This document shows positions 47,722 to 59,331 of a DNA stretch of 64,000 nucleotides, piece by piece. The notes below the pieces were generated by a model. The model was given only the letters and a program-made list of their open reading frames with translations, ran no database searches and was not told the origin of the DNA. The translations under genes and the position numbers were made by a program. This DNA is from Rhynchospora pubera (taxonomy: Eukaryota > Streptophyta > Magnoliopsida > Poales > Cyperaceae). The stretch spans positions 3,463,190-3,527,189 of the forward strand of contig CM051459.1 in assembly GCA_028095005.1 (NCBI GenBank), written 5' to 3'. The stretch's first letter is position 1. The number at the start of each line of letters is the position of its first letter.

Positions 47722-48287
47722 ATAAACAATTCTATGTTATTGTTAACTTGCTTGCATGCCACTTCTATTACCATCACAAAAGCATTATATAGTACTGTTA
47801 AATTTTCTTTCTAAGAAGAACTTATTATAATCTATTGTCTGATCGTTGTCTGATGCATATCTATTACAGGCCAAGCACTCCGCAATTTGGCAGTAGATAC
47901 AACTCAGCTAGGAGATTTTGCTAGATCAGGAAAAAGGAAATGGGCATGATTTTGACATCTTTATGGGAGATGATTTGTTCAAGCAATATGATTATCCACT
48001 ACAGAGTAATTGTTTACAATCTGATTTTAGCTTCTGCACATTTTTTTAATCCAATCGTTTGACTACTTGTTGGATAAATTTACTATTAATTTTTTTACTT
48101 AATTATCTCGACTCGCATTTTGTGCGTATAAATAGTAATGGAGAATATCAATTTATTACCCAACATAATCTACCTAAATTGTGTCCAGTACATAATTTAT
48201 TTTTTGTATATAAAAAGTTAATATGCACCGAATATATTCAGAAGGAAATTTTATAATGATTAGTTCGGTGGATCGAATAATATAATA
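47722..48287. other. Intergenic DNA
   Basis: No gene, RNA or repeat boundary recognised between the foldback MITE and the hAT MITE. Confidence 0.4.
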
Positions 48288-48295
48288 GGATTAGA

Positions 48296-48598
48296 TAGGG
48301 TTGCAAAATGATCGAGACGATAGCGCAAATGAGCTGTTGCGTCGATCGTTTCGTCCTATGCGACGAAATAGAATTTTTATTTCGTCGATCGTTTCGTCCA
48401 GACGAAACGATCAAAATTGACGAAATTTTCGTGATTTACACATGGACGAAACCGTTTCATTGTTTCGTCGATAGTTTCCTCCAACTAAACGAAATCGTTT
48501 CGTCCAACCAAACGAAATTGTTTCGTTGTTTCGTTAACCGTTTCGTCCGAACGAAACGAAACGAAAAACGGTTAAAACGGCTTCCGTTTTCAGCCCTA
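48296..48598. mobile_element. hAT-type MITE, 303 bp
   Basis: The ends TAGGGTTGCAAAA and CGTTTTCAGCCCTA are flanked by the exact 8 bp duplication GGATTAGA (48288-48295 and 48599-48606). The interior is nearly saturated with TTTCGTC, CGTTTCGT and GACGAAA in both orientations. The right 50 bp closely match the right end of the 2.3 kb element at 20725-23050. It ends only 21 bases before the large hAT element. Confidence 0.92.
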
Positions 48599-49029
48599 GG
48601 ATTAGAATAAAAGTTGTTTCATAGAAGTTGAATCGTAAAGTGTATCGTGTATCGTAGTATTTAGAATCGTATCGTGTATCGTGTATCGTATCGAATCGTT
48701 TAAGATACGATAAGTCAGCCTTAAAATCAGTTATAATAACTAGTTATGACATATGTTAAACAAAATTCATTAAAATAAAGGTCTAATAACACATTATATC
48801 ATATTCATTGTTACACAACAATAAGTTAGTGTTTTAGCCTTTTAGGTATTAACTAAGTGCTAATGCAAGCTCACCCTTAGTCTACATCTCACTTGACAAA
48901 TCAAACAAACCACTACGGCACTACTTAACAATTTATAAAACGTTAACAAAATAACTACCCCTAATAAGTGCCGAAATATTTAACTAAATTCCAAAATATC
49001 AACTAAGTGCCAAAATATAAACTAAGTGC

Positions 49030-50001
49030 CTAAATATTTCTAAACTTCATGAATGTTGGTAGCTTACCAATATCTTCTAGAATCAAATCCATGATATGTG
49101 CCGCACATGGATTCCAAAACAACTTCTTTCTCTTTTCCATCAATAATTGACCGGCACCAACATAAGCCGGCGCACTATCGGTCACAATTTGGACAACATT
49201 CTCTTCACCTATCTCTTCTACAACACCATCAAGTAAAGAAAATAATTTCTCCGCATCTTTAAACTCCCCCGATGAATCAATTGACTTGAGAAAGACGGTT
49301 CCCATAGGACTATTGACTAAAAAATTAGTAATAGACCTATTCTTTCCATCGGTCCATCCATCCGACATCAAGGTGCAACTGGTTGTAGCCCATTCCTCCT
49401 TGTACTTAGCTAATAAGGAATGCACATCCTCTACCGCACCTTTCAAAAAAGTAACCCTTGCTTCATGAACGGTTGGCACTTTCAATCCTACACCATATTT
49501 GCAACATTCTTCAATCATCTCCTTGAATAAAGGATTCTTGACAAGGGTTAATGGCAAATGACAACCATAAATACAATTCATGATCGCCTTACATGCCGGC
49601 TTTCGACTCTTTGCCATTGTATTCATTGTCATTTGCTTGAGCTTTCTCTTTGCATTAGAGCTCCCATCCATCCGAATAATAAATCCATCCATTGTGGATC
49701 TCCTTCTCTTATCGACACTTTGTCCCTCTTCTCCTTCATTCTCAATAATTTCCACATCCCTTTCTTCTTCTCTACCTCCTTTATTCACCTATTTCTTGTA
49801 AATTTCCTTCAAGTTTTCTGGACAACTCTCACAAGGTTGTACATCTTTCTTGCTTCCAGCAAAATGATGCTTCAATCGAGAGACACCACCCCACATTTCC
49901 TTATTACAGTAATTACATTTTATATTCAGCCTACTTCCACCAATTCTTGTGCAATAGGACCAGCACACATCCTTCTTTGTTGTTCCCTTCCTTCTTCCCA
50001 T
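49030..50001 (-). pseudogene. hAT transposase, BED zinc finger plus DUF659, truncated and interrupted
   Basis: Reading from 50001 leftwards, the first 70 codons hold a BED-type zinc finger (CNYCNKEMWGGVSRLKHHFA, then KKDVQPC). A single TAG (49791-49789) then interrupts the frame. The same frame continues at once for 252 codons with a DUF659 RNase H-like domain: SDGWTDGKNRS, VTDSAPAYVGAG and NPCAAHIMDLILEDIGKL. It stops at 49032-49030, right after DUF659. The C-terminal part with the third acidic catalytic residue and the hATC dimerisation domain is absent, and only 410 bp remain to the element's end. It cannot be an autonomous transposase. The frame is otherwise open, so the stop may be recent. 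Confidence 0.88.
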
Positions 50002-53000
50002 TTACTTGTAATTAATCTATCATTTAATATAAATATGATCAAGGTTAAGATTGTGAGACAGTGATTATAACTTATAATAGAAGAGTGGTTCAGGTTCAAT
50101 TAAAATTAACACATTATAATTTGGCATTGAACTTTTTCTTGGACAAACTAGGCTTGAGACCTTAAGCTTGCAAAGGGCAGCGCACCTCTTGAGATGGAAA
50201 AATGGTTCAATTAAAATAATCGCATAAATAAAAAATGTATAAAGTCATAGACAGTGCACCTGTCGAGACTTGGTTTGACGATGGAGCAAAGAGCATATTC
50301 AGACTTGGCTTGCGATGGCTATGGAGAAAAGAGCTTGGCGATGGAAAAAGAAAGAGGTTCACTACAGGAAACTGCAGCAATAGCATCAACACTTTAATAG
50401 TAGCATGAGACTTTTATCAATGGCATCAACACATTTTGGATGCCTACTCGAAAAATAATTTTATGACACCTGCATCAATTTTGTGGATGCTAGCAAGAGC
50501 AATTGCATCTATTTAACTAATGCCGATATATTTTACTCTATTGAATGGGTTTTGTTGATGCAATTGAAAATGAATTGCATCAATTTAGTTGATGCAATAA
50601 TATTTCATTTTTATTGAATAACCTTTGTTGATGTAACTGAAAATCATGTACACCTAATTATCTGATGCTACATATATATATTAGGTGGTACTCACAAATA
50701 ATTTAAGATTGGACCCTCTGAAATTAGGTACTTGTATATATCCAGTAAGTTTTAGATAATTTCAAATGGTCAAATAATTTAAGATTTGACCATTTGCTCA
50801 TTAATTTTTTAGCTAGCTAATTACGCTAGAGGATGGGGGATTTCTAGCATAGGTTTTACTTTTCCGTTTTCTTCTTTTTGATGATTGTAGCTGGACTTGT
50901 AACTTCAATTTATTAATTGAATTGCCTAAGGGCCTCTGAAGACCAAAAAAAAAAAAAAAAAGTTGTAACGAAAATTTTTACTTCCCTCCTTTTCCCCCCA
51001 GAAAATTCACACCAAAAATTTTCGCTCCATAATTTTGGTCAAGTACGAAGTACCTTCTTCATTCTTCCAAAAAAAAAAATATATATCAGCCGCTTTTGAG
51101 ATTAAAAAAGATATAATAAACTGGTCTCTCTCAATCCTCTCTTCTTCCCATCTCTTCTAAACAACATTCTCTAGCGATTTTACACAAATCATAGTTGCAA
51201 ACTTGCTACCTGGACTCCTGGAGCAAGAACGAGAGTGGGAGAAGAGATGAAAGAGATTCTTGCATCCTAGTCCCGTGGAGATTTTTCCTTTAACAGATGT
51301 AGCCCAACCCTAGATTTTGCCCCTTTTGTTGGAGCATTTCTGAGTTCTGACGGATTAAAGAGAAAATTTAGGCATCGAGGCTGGCTGCTCCCACTCGACC
51401 TGACTTACTCGCTTAAACCATCGAGGCTGCCTCCAATCTTCTCTCACCCGACCGTAAGCTCGTGTAAATTTTGAAGTTCTCTTTTTTTTTTTAGGGTAGG
51501 GTGGAGATCACGCCTACAAAATTCTATTAACTTAAAAGAAAATGAGCAAATAAAAAAACTCTGGTACAAACACCAAACTGGTAAATTTTGAAGTTTTCAT
51601 TACTTCAAATAAGTATACCAGTAAAATTAAATTTTGAAATTAAGTTTTGGAAAGATAATGCGGTAATTAGTTTTAGTGTTATTCTATATACTAGCATGAT
51701 ATTCTAGGAATTTCAGGGACTAAAATAAGTATACCAGTAAAATTTATGATTTCAGGGACTAAATATGGGATTTGGGCTTAAACATAAAAGTTGGAAAATT
51801 TCAGAGTGTAACATATATGTGATATTAAAGTAATTTGAGAAATTTCAGATCACTTGAACAGTATTGTTTGACTTTGGCTTTACTATTCCTCCTTCCCTGC
51901 CTCGCTAAATTTCAGTATAGAATATATAGACTTCTTTATTGAACAAGATCTAGAATATTGGCTCCTCTTGACAGAAATCTAGGAATTGAAGAGAAAGGTT
52001 ACTACTGATAAGGTAAGTAAAATGATTAATTAGTTGATTTTGAATAAGAAAGCCCTTTTGAGAATATCTATATAAGATTCTTTTGAAATTTGAGGTTTAA
52101 GTGCAAATTATTGTTCGGCTGATAAATACTTGCTAAATTTATCTCGTTGGAGCACCTAGTTCTGGTTTTCTGATATATACCTCTTAGGCTGTGCTCCACA
52201 AATAAATTGAAGAGGGTGGGATTAAGTAAGAGGCTGTGCTCCACAAATGAATTGAAGTTCAATGGCAGTTTAGTTTTTTTTTTTTCTATGTACAGCTCTC
52301 GAGTTCAATGGAAAAGAAATGAAGTGCATCAAACAAGGCTGGGATTTATTGGTGCCTAGGTAATTAATCCTTATGTCTGGAGTTTTTGAGAATGTTGAAC
52401 TAAATAAATGGTTAATTTGACACTGTGAAAGAAAACTTACTATGAATTGGTAATTTTAATTTGATGCTATGATTGAAGATGACTATGCAGTTTATTTATT
52501 GACCAAATTGTTTGTCCTAAATATTGTTTCCAACACTAGTTATGCTGCTTTACTTTTGATGATTTAGAAAATGATGTCAGATTGGAACAACTCATGATAA
52601 TTAGGATTTTGTACCAGTGAAACATAACATTATTTAAATCGTCTCTTGTACCTACCCTAACTAAGCTTCTCAACTGTGCCTTCAGCTTTTGCTCTTTCAC
52701 CCTATTACCGCAATTTCATCAGGTTTTTCTTCCTTCCTTTCCCTTTTGTATTTCCTAATTGCTTTTGGTTTGATGTAAAATTAAGAATATGATAGAGGTT
52801 GTACTGAATTTGATGATCCAGTTTCTATTTTGAAAGTTAAGTTGAGAATTTTTCTCAATTGTTGTATTTATTATTTGGTGCAAAATTCATAATCAGTGCC
52901 AAGTTGTCAAGTACTAGAAGTTAGGAACATCAAATTTTGTTGGAAGGATTGAAATAATTTTACTGTTGTTCATAACTTTCCACCACCGATTTTTATTTTT

Positions 53001-55784
53001 CTCTCTGATATAGCAGATCATATTTAGGCTTGTTGTTCCTGTTTAAATACTAAACTAATTGGTTTACATTTTTTTGAAAGCACATTGTTAATGAGTAAAG
53101 CTTCTCAATACATACTGACTTCACTATTGATTTGAGAAAATACAACTTTACCCCTCTTGCCTACTATTTTTAATATTTCAACTGAATTAAGAATTTTATT
53201 TTGGAAGTATATCAGTAATATGTACTGCTGATTTTATTGTGCCAGTAATTTTGCACATGTACATGTTATAATAGTCCGATAAAGCAAGCCAGATGCCAAT
53301 ATATACATGCTGTCAGTCTTTTTTTTTCCCTAATCTTGCATGCTCCGTTATAATTGGGTCTTCCTAATTATACAGAGTTGGGTAGCAAGTACCAACTGAT
53401 ACTGGTTTATAGTGTGTTATACTGTAAGATTTCATTTTCAATGGTATGATGTACCTATTATTTTATTTCTTTCATTTCAATGTAATTTATTTGTTGTTAC
53501 GTTTATTTCTGTTGTACAAATAGGATTTGGATGCTTCTGCGATATAAAAACGGTACTTTAGCGTACAAAAAAGTGATAACTCCATGTATTGGGTTCAGAA
53601 TTGTTTTCTTTGTATAAAGTCTGCACGTCCTGTATTAGATTCGGCATGTTTTTCTTTATGTAAGTCTGCATATATGTACTTTTAGAATAAATTGACATAG
53701 GCCAATTGAGTAAATCTGCATATATGTACTTTTAGAATAAATTAAGTCTGCACATATCAATAGTAGATATGAATTAATATATATATTATTGTTTTAAACT
53801 TTTTTATATATCTTCTTTGTGTTAGAAAATAGTAATTTTATCCTATTACTTTCAGGATATAAGGAGCAGCAAAGATAGAAATGAAGATTCGCTTATTGCT
53901 GGAAAAAAAAAACCTTGAAATTGAAGACAAACAAAAAGTGTTTTATCCTATTAATATAGTGTTTTATCCTATTAATAGCAAAGATTCGCTTATGGCGCGG
54001 CGAAGTGCCCACCTAGCTTAATATAATGGTTCATGTGGATATGGAAACTAGAAGGGTATAATAAACAAAAAGTTTTTTGCCTAGTTAATATAATGGTTCA
54101 TATGCATATATTGTAATAGTCAATTACTTAAAATTTTGTCAAAAAATCTATATCGAGCGAAAATTAGATTAGCCCCCTAGTTCTAATAAAGTTTGCCGAT
54201 CAATGAATTTTCGTAAAAAAATTGTTGCAGCAGAAATTTCAAGAGAAAATAAATGAATAATAATGATAATGATAATAACGTACTCCATTTTTTTTTCCGT
54301 TTCATCAAGCTCGTTCCACATTTGAATCCATAATATAGGAACCAAAAGTATTGGACAAAAAAAAATTAAACCATTTAGACTAACCGTTGAAGAATTTGTA
54401 ATAAATACCTAATAAAAAAGTTCTAAAACATAACAAAAATTTGCTTACGGATATTATTCTAATATAATCTCACTCGCATAAAAATGGCATTTCATGAAAA
54501 ATAGTCATTGAAACATTTTCTTACAAATAATGGATTTCTTTAAAAAATCTCAAACATGAGATTTGATAAATAAAAAAAAAAGTAAACTAAAATCAACAAT
54601 GACTGATGGATGTGCTTGTCATCCACGATTATATCTCAATTTTCAAATTTTTAATGGGCGATGTGAAACAATCAAATATGTTAATTTATATGGAAATCCT
54701 GTTGGAGACCATAGTTTGTATTTGTCTGAATTTCTTTACGACTTTTTCAATGAATTTAGATAGAAAAATAAAGGACTTGTTATTTTCAAACAAGGTTAAC
54801 GGATTGCCAATTTATTGTAATTCAAATATTTATTTTTTGTTTCAACAACAAATTTTTATAGCAAAACCAAATTTAATTAATTTAACCTGCATATTGAAAT
54901 CTTATAGCAAAACCAAATTTTACATTTTTTTTAAATTATTTTATTACTTTTTTTCAAAATTTTTAAAATGGGACATTTTTTAAAACAAATTGTACCAAGA
55001 ATAATAAAAAAATAGCATGTTTTAAGAAAAAAAAGATAGTAATTTCTAGATATTAATATATAGATTTGATTGTTAAATTAGATTTTTTAATTTGTAGATA
55101 TTATTGAGAAAGCATCATGATGTATAAATTTGCTCAATTGAATATCACGATATGTGTTTTTTTAGATCTATTCATATAAAATAGTAATATTAGTGGTATA
55201 AACAATTAGTGAATTACAAATAATGTCATGTGTGTTAGCTGTGTTGACACGACACACCACATCATACGTTTGGATTTAATACAAACGAACATGTTGGCAT
55301 GTCGTGTTCAAAACTAAATTCGGAATTTAAAAAAAGCAAAAAAATAAATAAATATCAACATATCACAAAAATCTAAGGAAGACTTTAAATTTCAAGGAAA
55401 ATAATATCATATAAAGTGTAGAATTTTTAGCTAAAATTTTCCAACTCATAGTATGTTATTCCTATTATTTTTTAAATCTTATTATTGAATTTTATTATAA
55501 AATTCAATAAATTATTTTTCAACTAAATAATCATATTTTAAATTTTAATACGAATTTTGTCAGTGTTTTGCTTTTAAAATATAACTAAAAATAAAAAATA
55601 AATTATGACACGATTCGATAGGATCAACACAACTGTGTCGTGTCAACACAAAGTGTTCACAATATTTGTGTCGGTATCCTTTTATATTGTCAAAATATGA
55701 ACAATGTTTTTATCACTTATATAACTTTTTATGTGATAAGTTTTTATAAGAGAAAATGTCATACTAGTACACATTTATGCTGAG

Positions 55785-56183
55785 ATATGCTATGGTGCAT
55801 TGCGATGTATTGAAGCTTTTGTACATCGCGATCATTATCCGTCAACCATTTTATAAATTGACAAATCTAATTAAACTAATCAAATCTACATATTGAAATC
55901 TCATTACAAACCAAATTTTATATTTTTTGAAATCTTTTTACTATTTTTTTCGAATTTTCTAAAACTTTTCTTTTTTGGATACCATTTAATAATGAAGAAA
56001 TTAAAAAAATGGCAAGTTTTAAAAAAATAGTAAAAAATTTTAAAAAATATAAAATTTGGTTTGTAATTATATTTGAATATATAGATTCGATTTATTTAGT
56101 TAGATTTTGAATTTGTAAAACTATCGACAAATATGATCTTGATGTACAAAAGCCTTAATACATCGCAATGCACCATAGCATAT
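55785..56183. mobile_element. Foldback MITE inside the CACTA element
   Basis: The left end ATATGCTATGGTGCATTGCG mirrors the right end CGCAATGCACCATAGCATAT. Arms continue complementary for about 150 bp through GATGTATTGAAGCTTTTGTA and AATCTACATATTGAAATCTC. The loop is T-rich and A-rich. Third level of nesting: a MITE in a CACTA in a hAT. The inner arm is shared with 47398-47721. Confidence 0.75.
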
Positions 56184-56499
56184 TAGAAAAGTCTTGAACA
56201 ATTCAGTCATAATATTTGAACAACTTCAATCAGAAATACTTGAACAATTTCAATTATTCGTTGTTTAATAAATTTCAACTTTAGTTTTAATTTTTGAAAA
56301 AAAATTAAATAAGTTTACATCAAATTTGAAATACTTGCCATATAATTTTAATCATTGAGGCGGTACCAATTTCCCTCCGAAATATTCTACGCAATACTCG
56401 CGATATGATTAAATTAATTGTACTAGGGTACAATTACATGAATGTAACAATCCTATAACAATTGTACTCAATAGAATACTAATTTATTTCCTCCGTAGA

Positions 56500-58111
56500 A
56501 TTTTGGGCGCTAATCTAATTTGCCTCATCCCAAATGCAAAACCCTATTTCGTTCGCATTTATTTTCATTTTACCTACTGTTCTTTTAGGGTTTCGTCTCA
56601 CCGCTCTCTCTCTTCGTTAGAACCCTCCCTCTTTGGTCTCTGGTCCCTGGTCCCAAATCAGTTGCAGCGGCGTCGGCTGGATACGGCGATGCGGCCTCCT
56701 ATTCATCGGAATCCGCCTCTATTGATTCGCTCTTCCACCTCCTCCACATCCGCCCTTCTCCTTCCTCCTACCGCCGGCATCTGCCTCAAGATCCCCTCCA
56801 CTATCTCTCTTCCCTCGCCGATGACCGTCTCTCCCTCGTTCTCCTCACTTAGACGATGTGATTGTCGAGTCACCTGACATCAGCAGCGTTCAGGATCCGG
56901 TTACCCATGCCGTCAAATGTGTAGTGTTCGGCGGCCTCGGGCTCATCTTCATGGATCTCGCATTCGATCGGAGTCGGGAACATATATTTATCAGCCATGA
57001 TTGCAACCTTTGGCCAAAAACGCAAGCTTTCCTCAGGTAGAATATCTATATCTCTCTCTCTCTCTCATCTTTTATTGAGTATTTCTTTGGTTTGGCTCCG
57101 ATCTATGGCTCGGTATGTGATTGATTTGGTATGAATTAGTTGATTGATTCTAGAGCTTGCAAGGATTTATTGAGCACTAATGGAAGATGTTCTTAGGAGT
57201 TAGGATGTTTATATAATTGAGTATTTTTTCTGAAGAATGCTAAACAAATTCCTTCCAAGGTAAAGGCAAAGAGAGAAAAGGGTTAAAGAATTTTAACTAA
57301 TCAAGAGAAATAATTTTATTTAATTTCAGGACTCAAGGTAGTTTACAAGGAAAGGTTGGATATGGTGATGAGTGAACATACTTTCAAGCCGGACTATGCT
57401 TTTGCAAGTAAGAGTGTAGGAAATTAATTGTTGATTTCTTTTTCTTTTTTTTGGGCCCTACATCCTTGTAAATTTGTATGAGAGTGCAGATGATCTATTG
57501 TTAACAATAAATAGATATATGAAAATGTGCTTATTGTTTGCAATTACATTTGTGAGCAAGTTCTTTTGAAAAATTCTTTATTGTTCTTATTTTTCAATCT
57601 TGAAAATTTTGTTACATGCAGAGAAATTTGCAGCACAGCCAGCACTGACGTTGCCTTCTGTCCTTTCAACAATTGTCTCTCAACTTAGTTATTTTAGTTT
57701 AAGGGATGACTAATGCAGATTGCCAGAGTAAAACTTGGTGAAATCTATGAATACGTGGAAGGTATTACTCGTCTTACACAATGCATTTACTTTATTTGTT
57801 GACTGACCTTTGCTTGGTTTTATTTCAGTATTTTATAAAAAAAAATTATTGTAACATGTTCTATTTCAGTACTTTTAAATAAATAGTCAATAATCTTATG
57901 CATTTGCTTTAGATGACTGAGATAAACCATCTTTTTTTTTTATCATAGTACGAAGTGATGATGATGGGCCAGATTTAGAAAGTGATGATGACGAGTCATA
58001 ATTTAAAAGTTTGATGAATAAGACTATGACGAGTCAAAATTAGAAAGTGACGATGATGAGTCAGAATTCGAAAGTGAAGGAAGTGATGACGAAGAAAATG
58101 AATATTATTAG
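56500..58111 (+). pseudogene. Probable captured gene fragment inside the CACTA element
   Basis: From 56500 the DNA changes to genic style: AGGGTTTCGTCTC and CT-rich leader, then GC-rich coding-like sequence (56640-57037). Two frames are open in turn here, one with DPLHYLSSLADDRLSLVLL and another with HAVKCVVFGGLGLIFMDLAF, suggesting a frameshift. A donor AG/GTAGAA follows at 57037. Further exon-like pieces read GLKVVYKERLDMVMSEHTFK (about 57333-57410), ARVKLGEIYEYVE (about 57723-57760) and an acidic tail ESDDDESEFESEGSDDEENE ending at a TAG at 58109-58111. In-frame stops and a duplicated acidic block show decay. I do not recognise the parent gene. Confidence 0.45.
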
Positions 58112-59331
58112 ATTTGAATTTGGGTAGATAGAATTTGGGGATTTGTTTGGTATGTTTATTATGGGTGGTACTATTATATTTTTATATTGGTATTTGTGTT
58201 ATCTAGAAGTATTTTGTACTTTATCAATGTTGTTTGGTTAATTTGGAGTATTATGGATAATGGATGTTTGAAAATTAAAATTTTGATGATTTTATATTAT
58301 TTTTGTGTTTGAAGGTATTTTATATTTATATAATTTGTGATGCTAAAAGAAAAATACTATTTTGAGAAATTATTGAAATGCATCAGAATGCTTGATGCTA
58401 ATTGAAAGAATAGCATTTGCATGGTTGGTGCTAATGGAAACAAAGGCATTCATTTATTTGATGCAAAGAACATATATTGCCATGTGCTTGGTTGATGCTA
58501 GCATAATCAATTACATCCACTAAGTTGATGCAAAGATTATATCTTGGCATTCGTTTAGTCGATGCTAAGAAAATAGTGGCATCTGTTATTTTAATGCAAA
58601 GAACTTATATTGTCATCTATTTGGTTGATGCTAGCGGAATCAATTACATCTGTACAGTGGATGCAAAAAATGGAGCTTGGCATTTGTTAAGTTGATGCTA
58701 ACAAAACCAATTGCATGCGTTTTACAGATGCAAAACAACAAGCACATGCATCCGACACACTGATGCCACTTATAATTCCAATTGCATCAGATTAATGTCC
58801 ATGCTATCGAAGTATTGATGTTATTGAATCAGTAGCATCCATGGCAGTTGCACCATAAAAAAGCTGATGCCACAGGTCAGTGGCATCAACAAACAGATGC
58901 TACTGGCCTCGATAGCATCAGAACTATTTGATGTACTTGAAACAGTTTCCTGTAGTGGTTCTGTGCCGATGGAGAAGAAAGAGGAGGAAGAGGCGATCAA
59001 GGAAGTACCGTCTCGAGACTCTAAACTTCACTTTTTACCTACTCGATTCTAGATACTTCTCTATCTTGGCGCGAACACAAAAAGGCGAAGGGGCGACTAA
59101 TATTTTATTTCGGAAATTGATTAGACTCTGCGTTCTGATTGGGCGACACCGTATCGAGTGAATCGTAACGATACGATACGATACGCGTATCGCACAGTCG
59201 AATCGTTCGATTCACACGATTCAGCGAACTTGCGATATAAACCTACGATATGCATCGCTGAGGCCATATATCGTAACGAATCGTACGATACGGATCGCGA
59301 ATCGTACGATTCCAACTTCTATGAGTTGTTT

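Larger units (their letters stand above)
50360..58957. mobile_element. CACTA (En/Spm-type) transposon, 8.6 kb, nested
   Basis: The ends CACTACAGGAAACTG and CAGTTTCCTGTAGTG are almost perfect inverted repeats. The 3 bp duplication GTT is exact (50357-50359 and 58958-58960). Long subterminal zones (50375-50670 and 58380-58940) repeat TTGATGC, GATGCTA, GCATCAA and variants, as CACTA transposase-binding zones do. No TNPD/TNP2-like frame is open, so it is non-autonomous. It contains a foldback MITE (55785-56183) and a genic-looking block (about 56500-58111), probably captured. The stretch 51000-55700 has no recognised gene; a near-duplicate of about 50 bp occurs at 53650-53750. Confidence 0.88.
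48620..59323 (-). mobile_element. hAT element split by a nested CACTA transposon
   Basis: The left end CATAGAAGTTGAATCGTA pairs with the right end, whose reverse complement is CATAGAAGTTGGAATCGTA. The 8 bp duplication AGTTGTTT is exact (48612-48619 and 59324-59331). Both subterminal zones (48630-48720 and 59150-59310) repeat ATCGTACGAT, CGATACGAT and GTATCGT. Without the nested element the hAT is about 2.1 kb. It encodes a broken transposase on the minus strand (49030-50001). A run of AACTAAGTGCC-type units lies at 48850-49035. The CACTA sits between the transposase start and the right terminus. Confidence 0.88.

Noticed and set aside
49558..50064. 168-codon plus-strand frame
   Set aside because: It is antisense to the hAT transposase, which has clear BED and DUF659 motifs.
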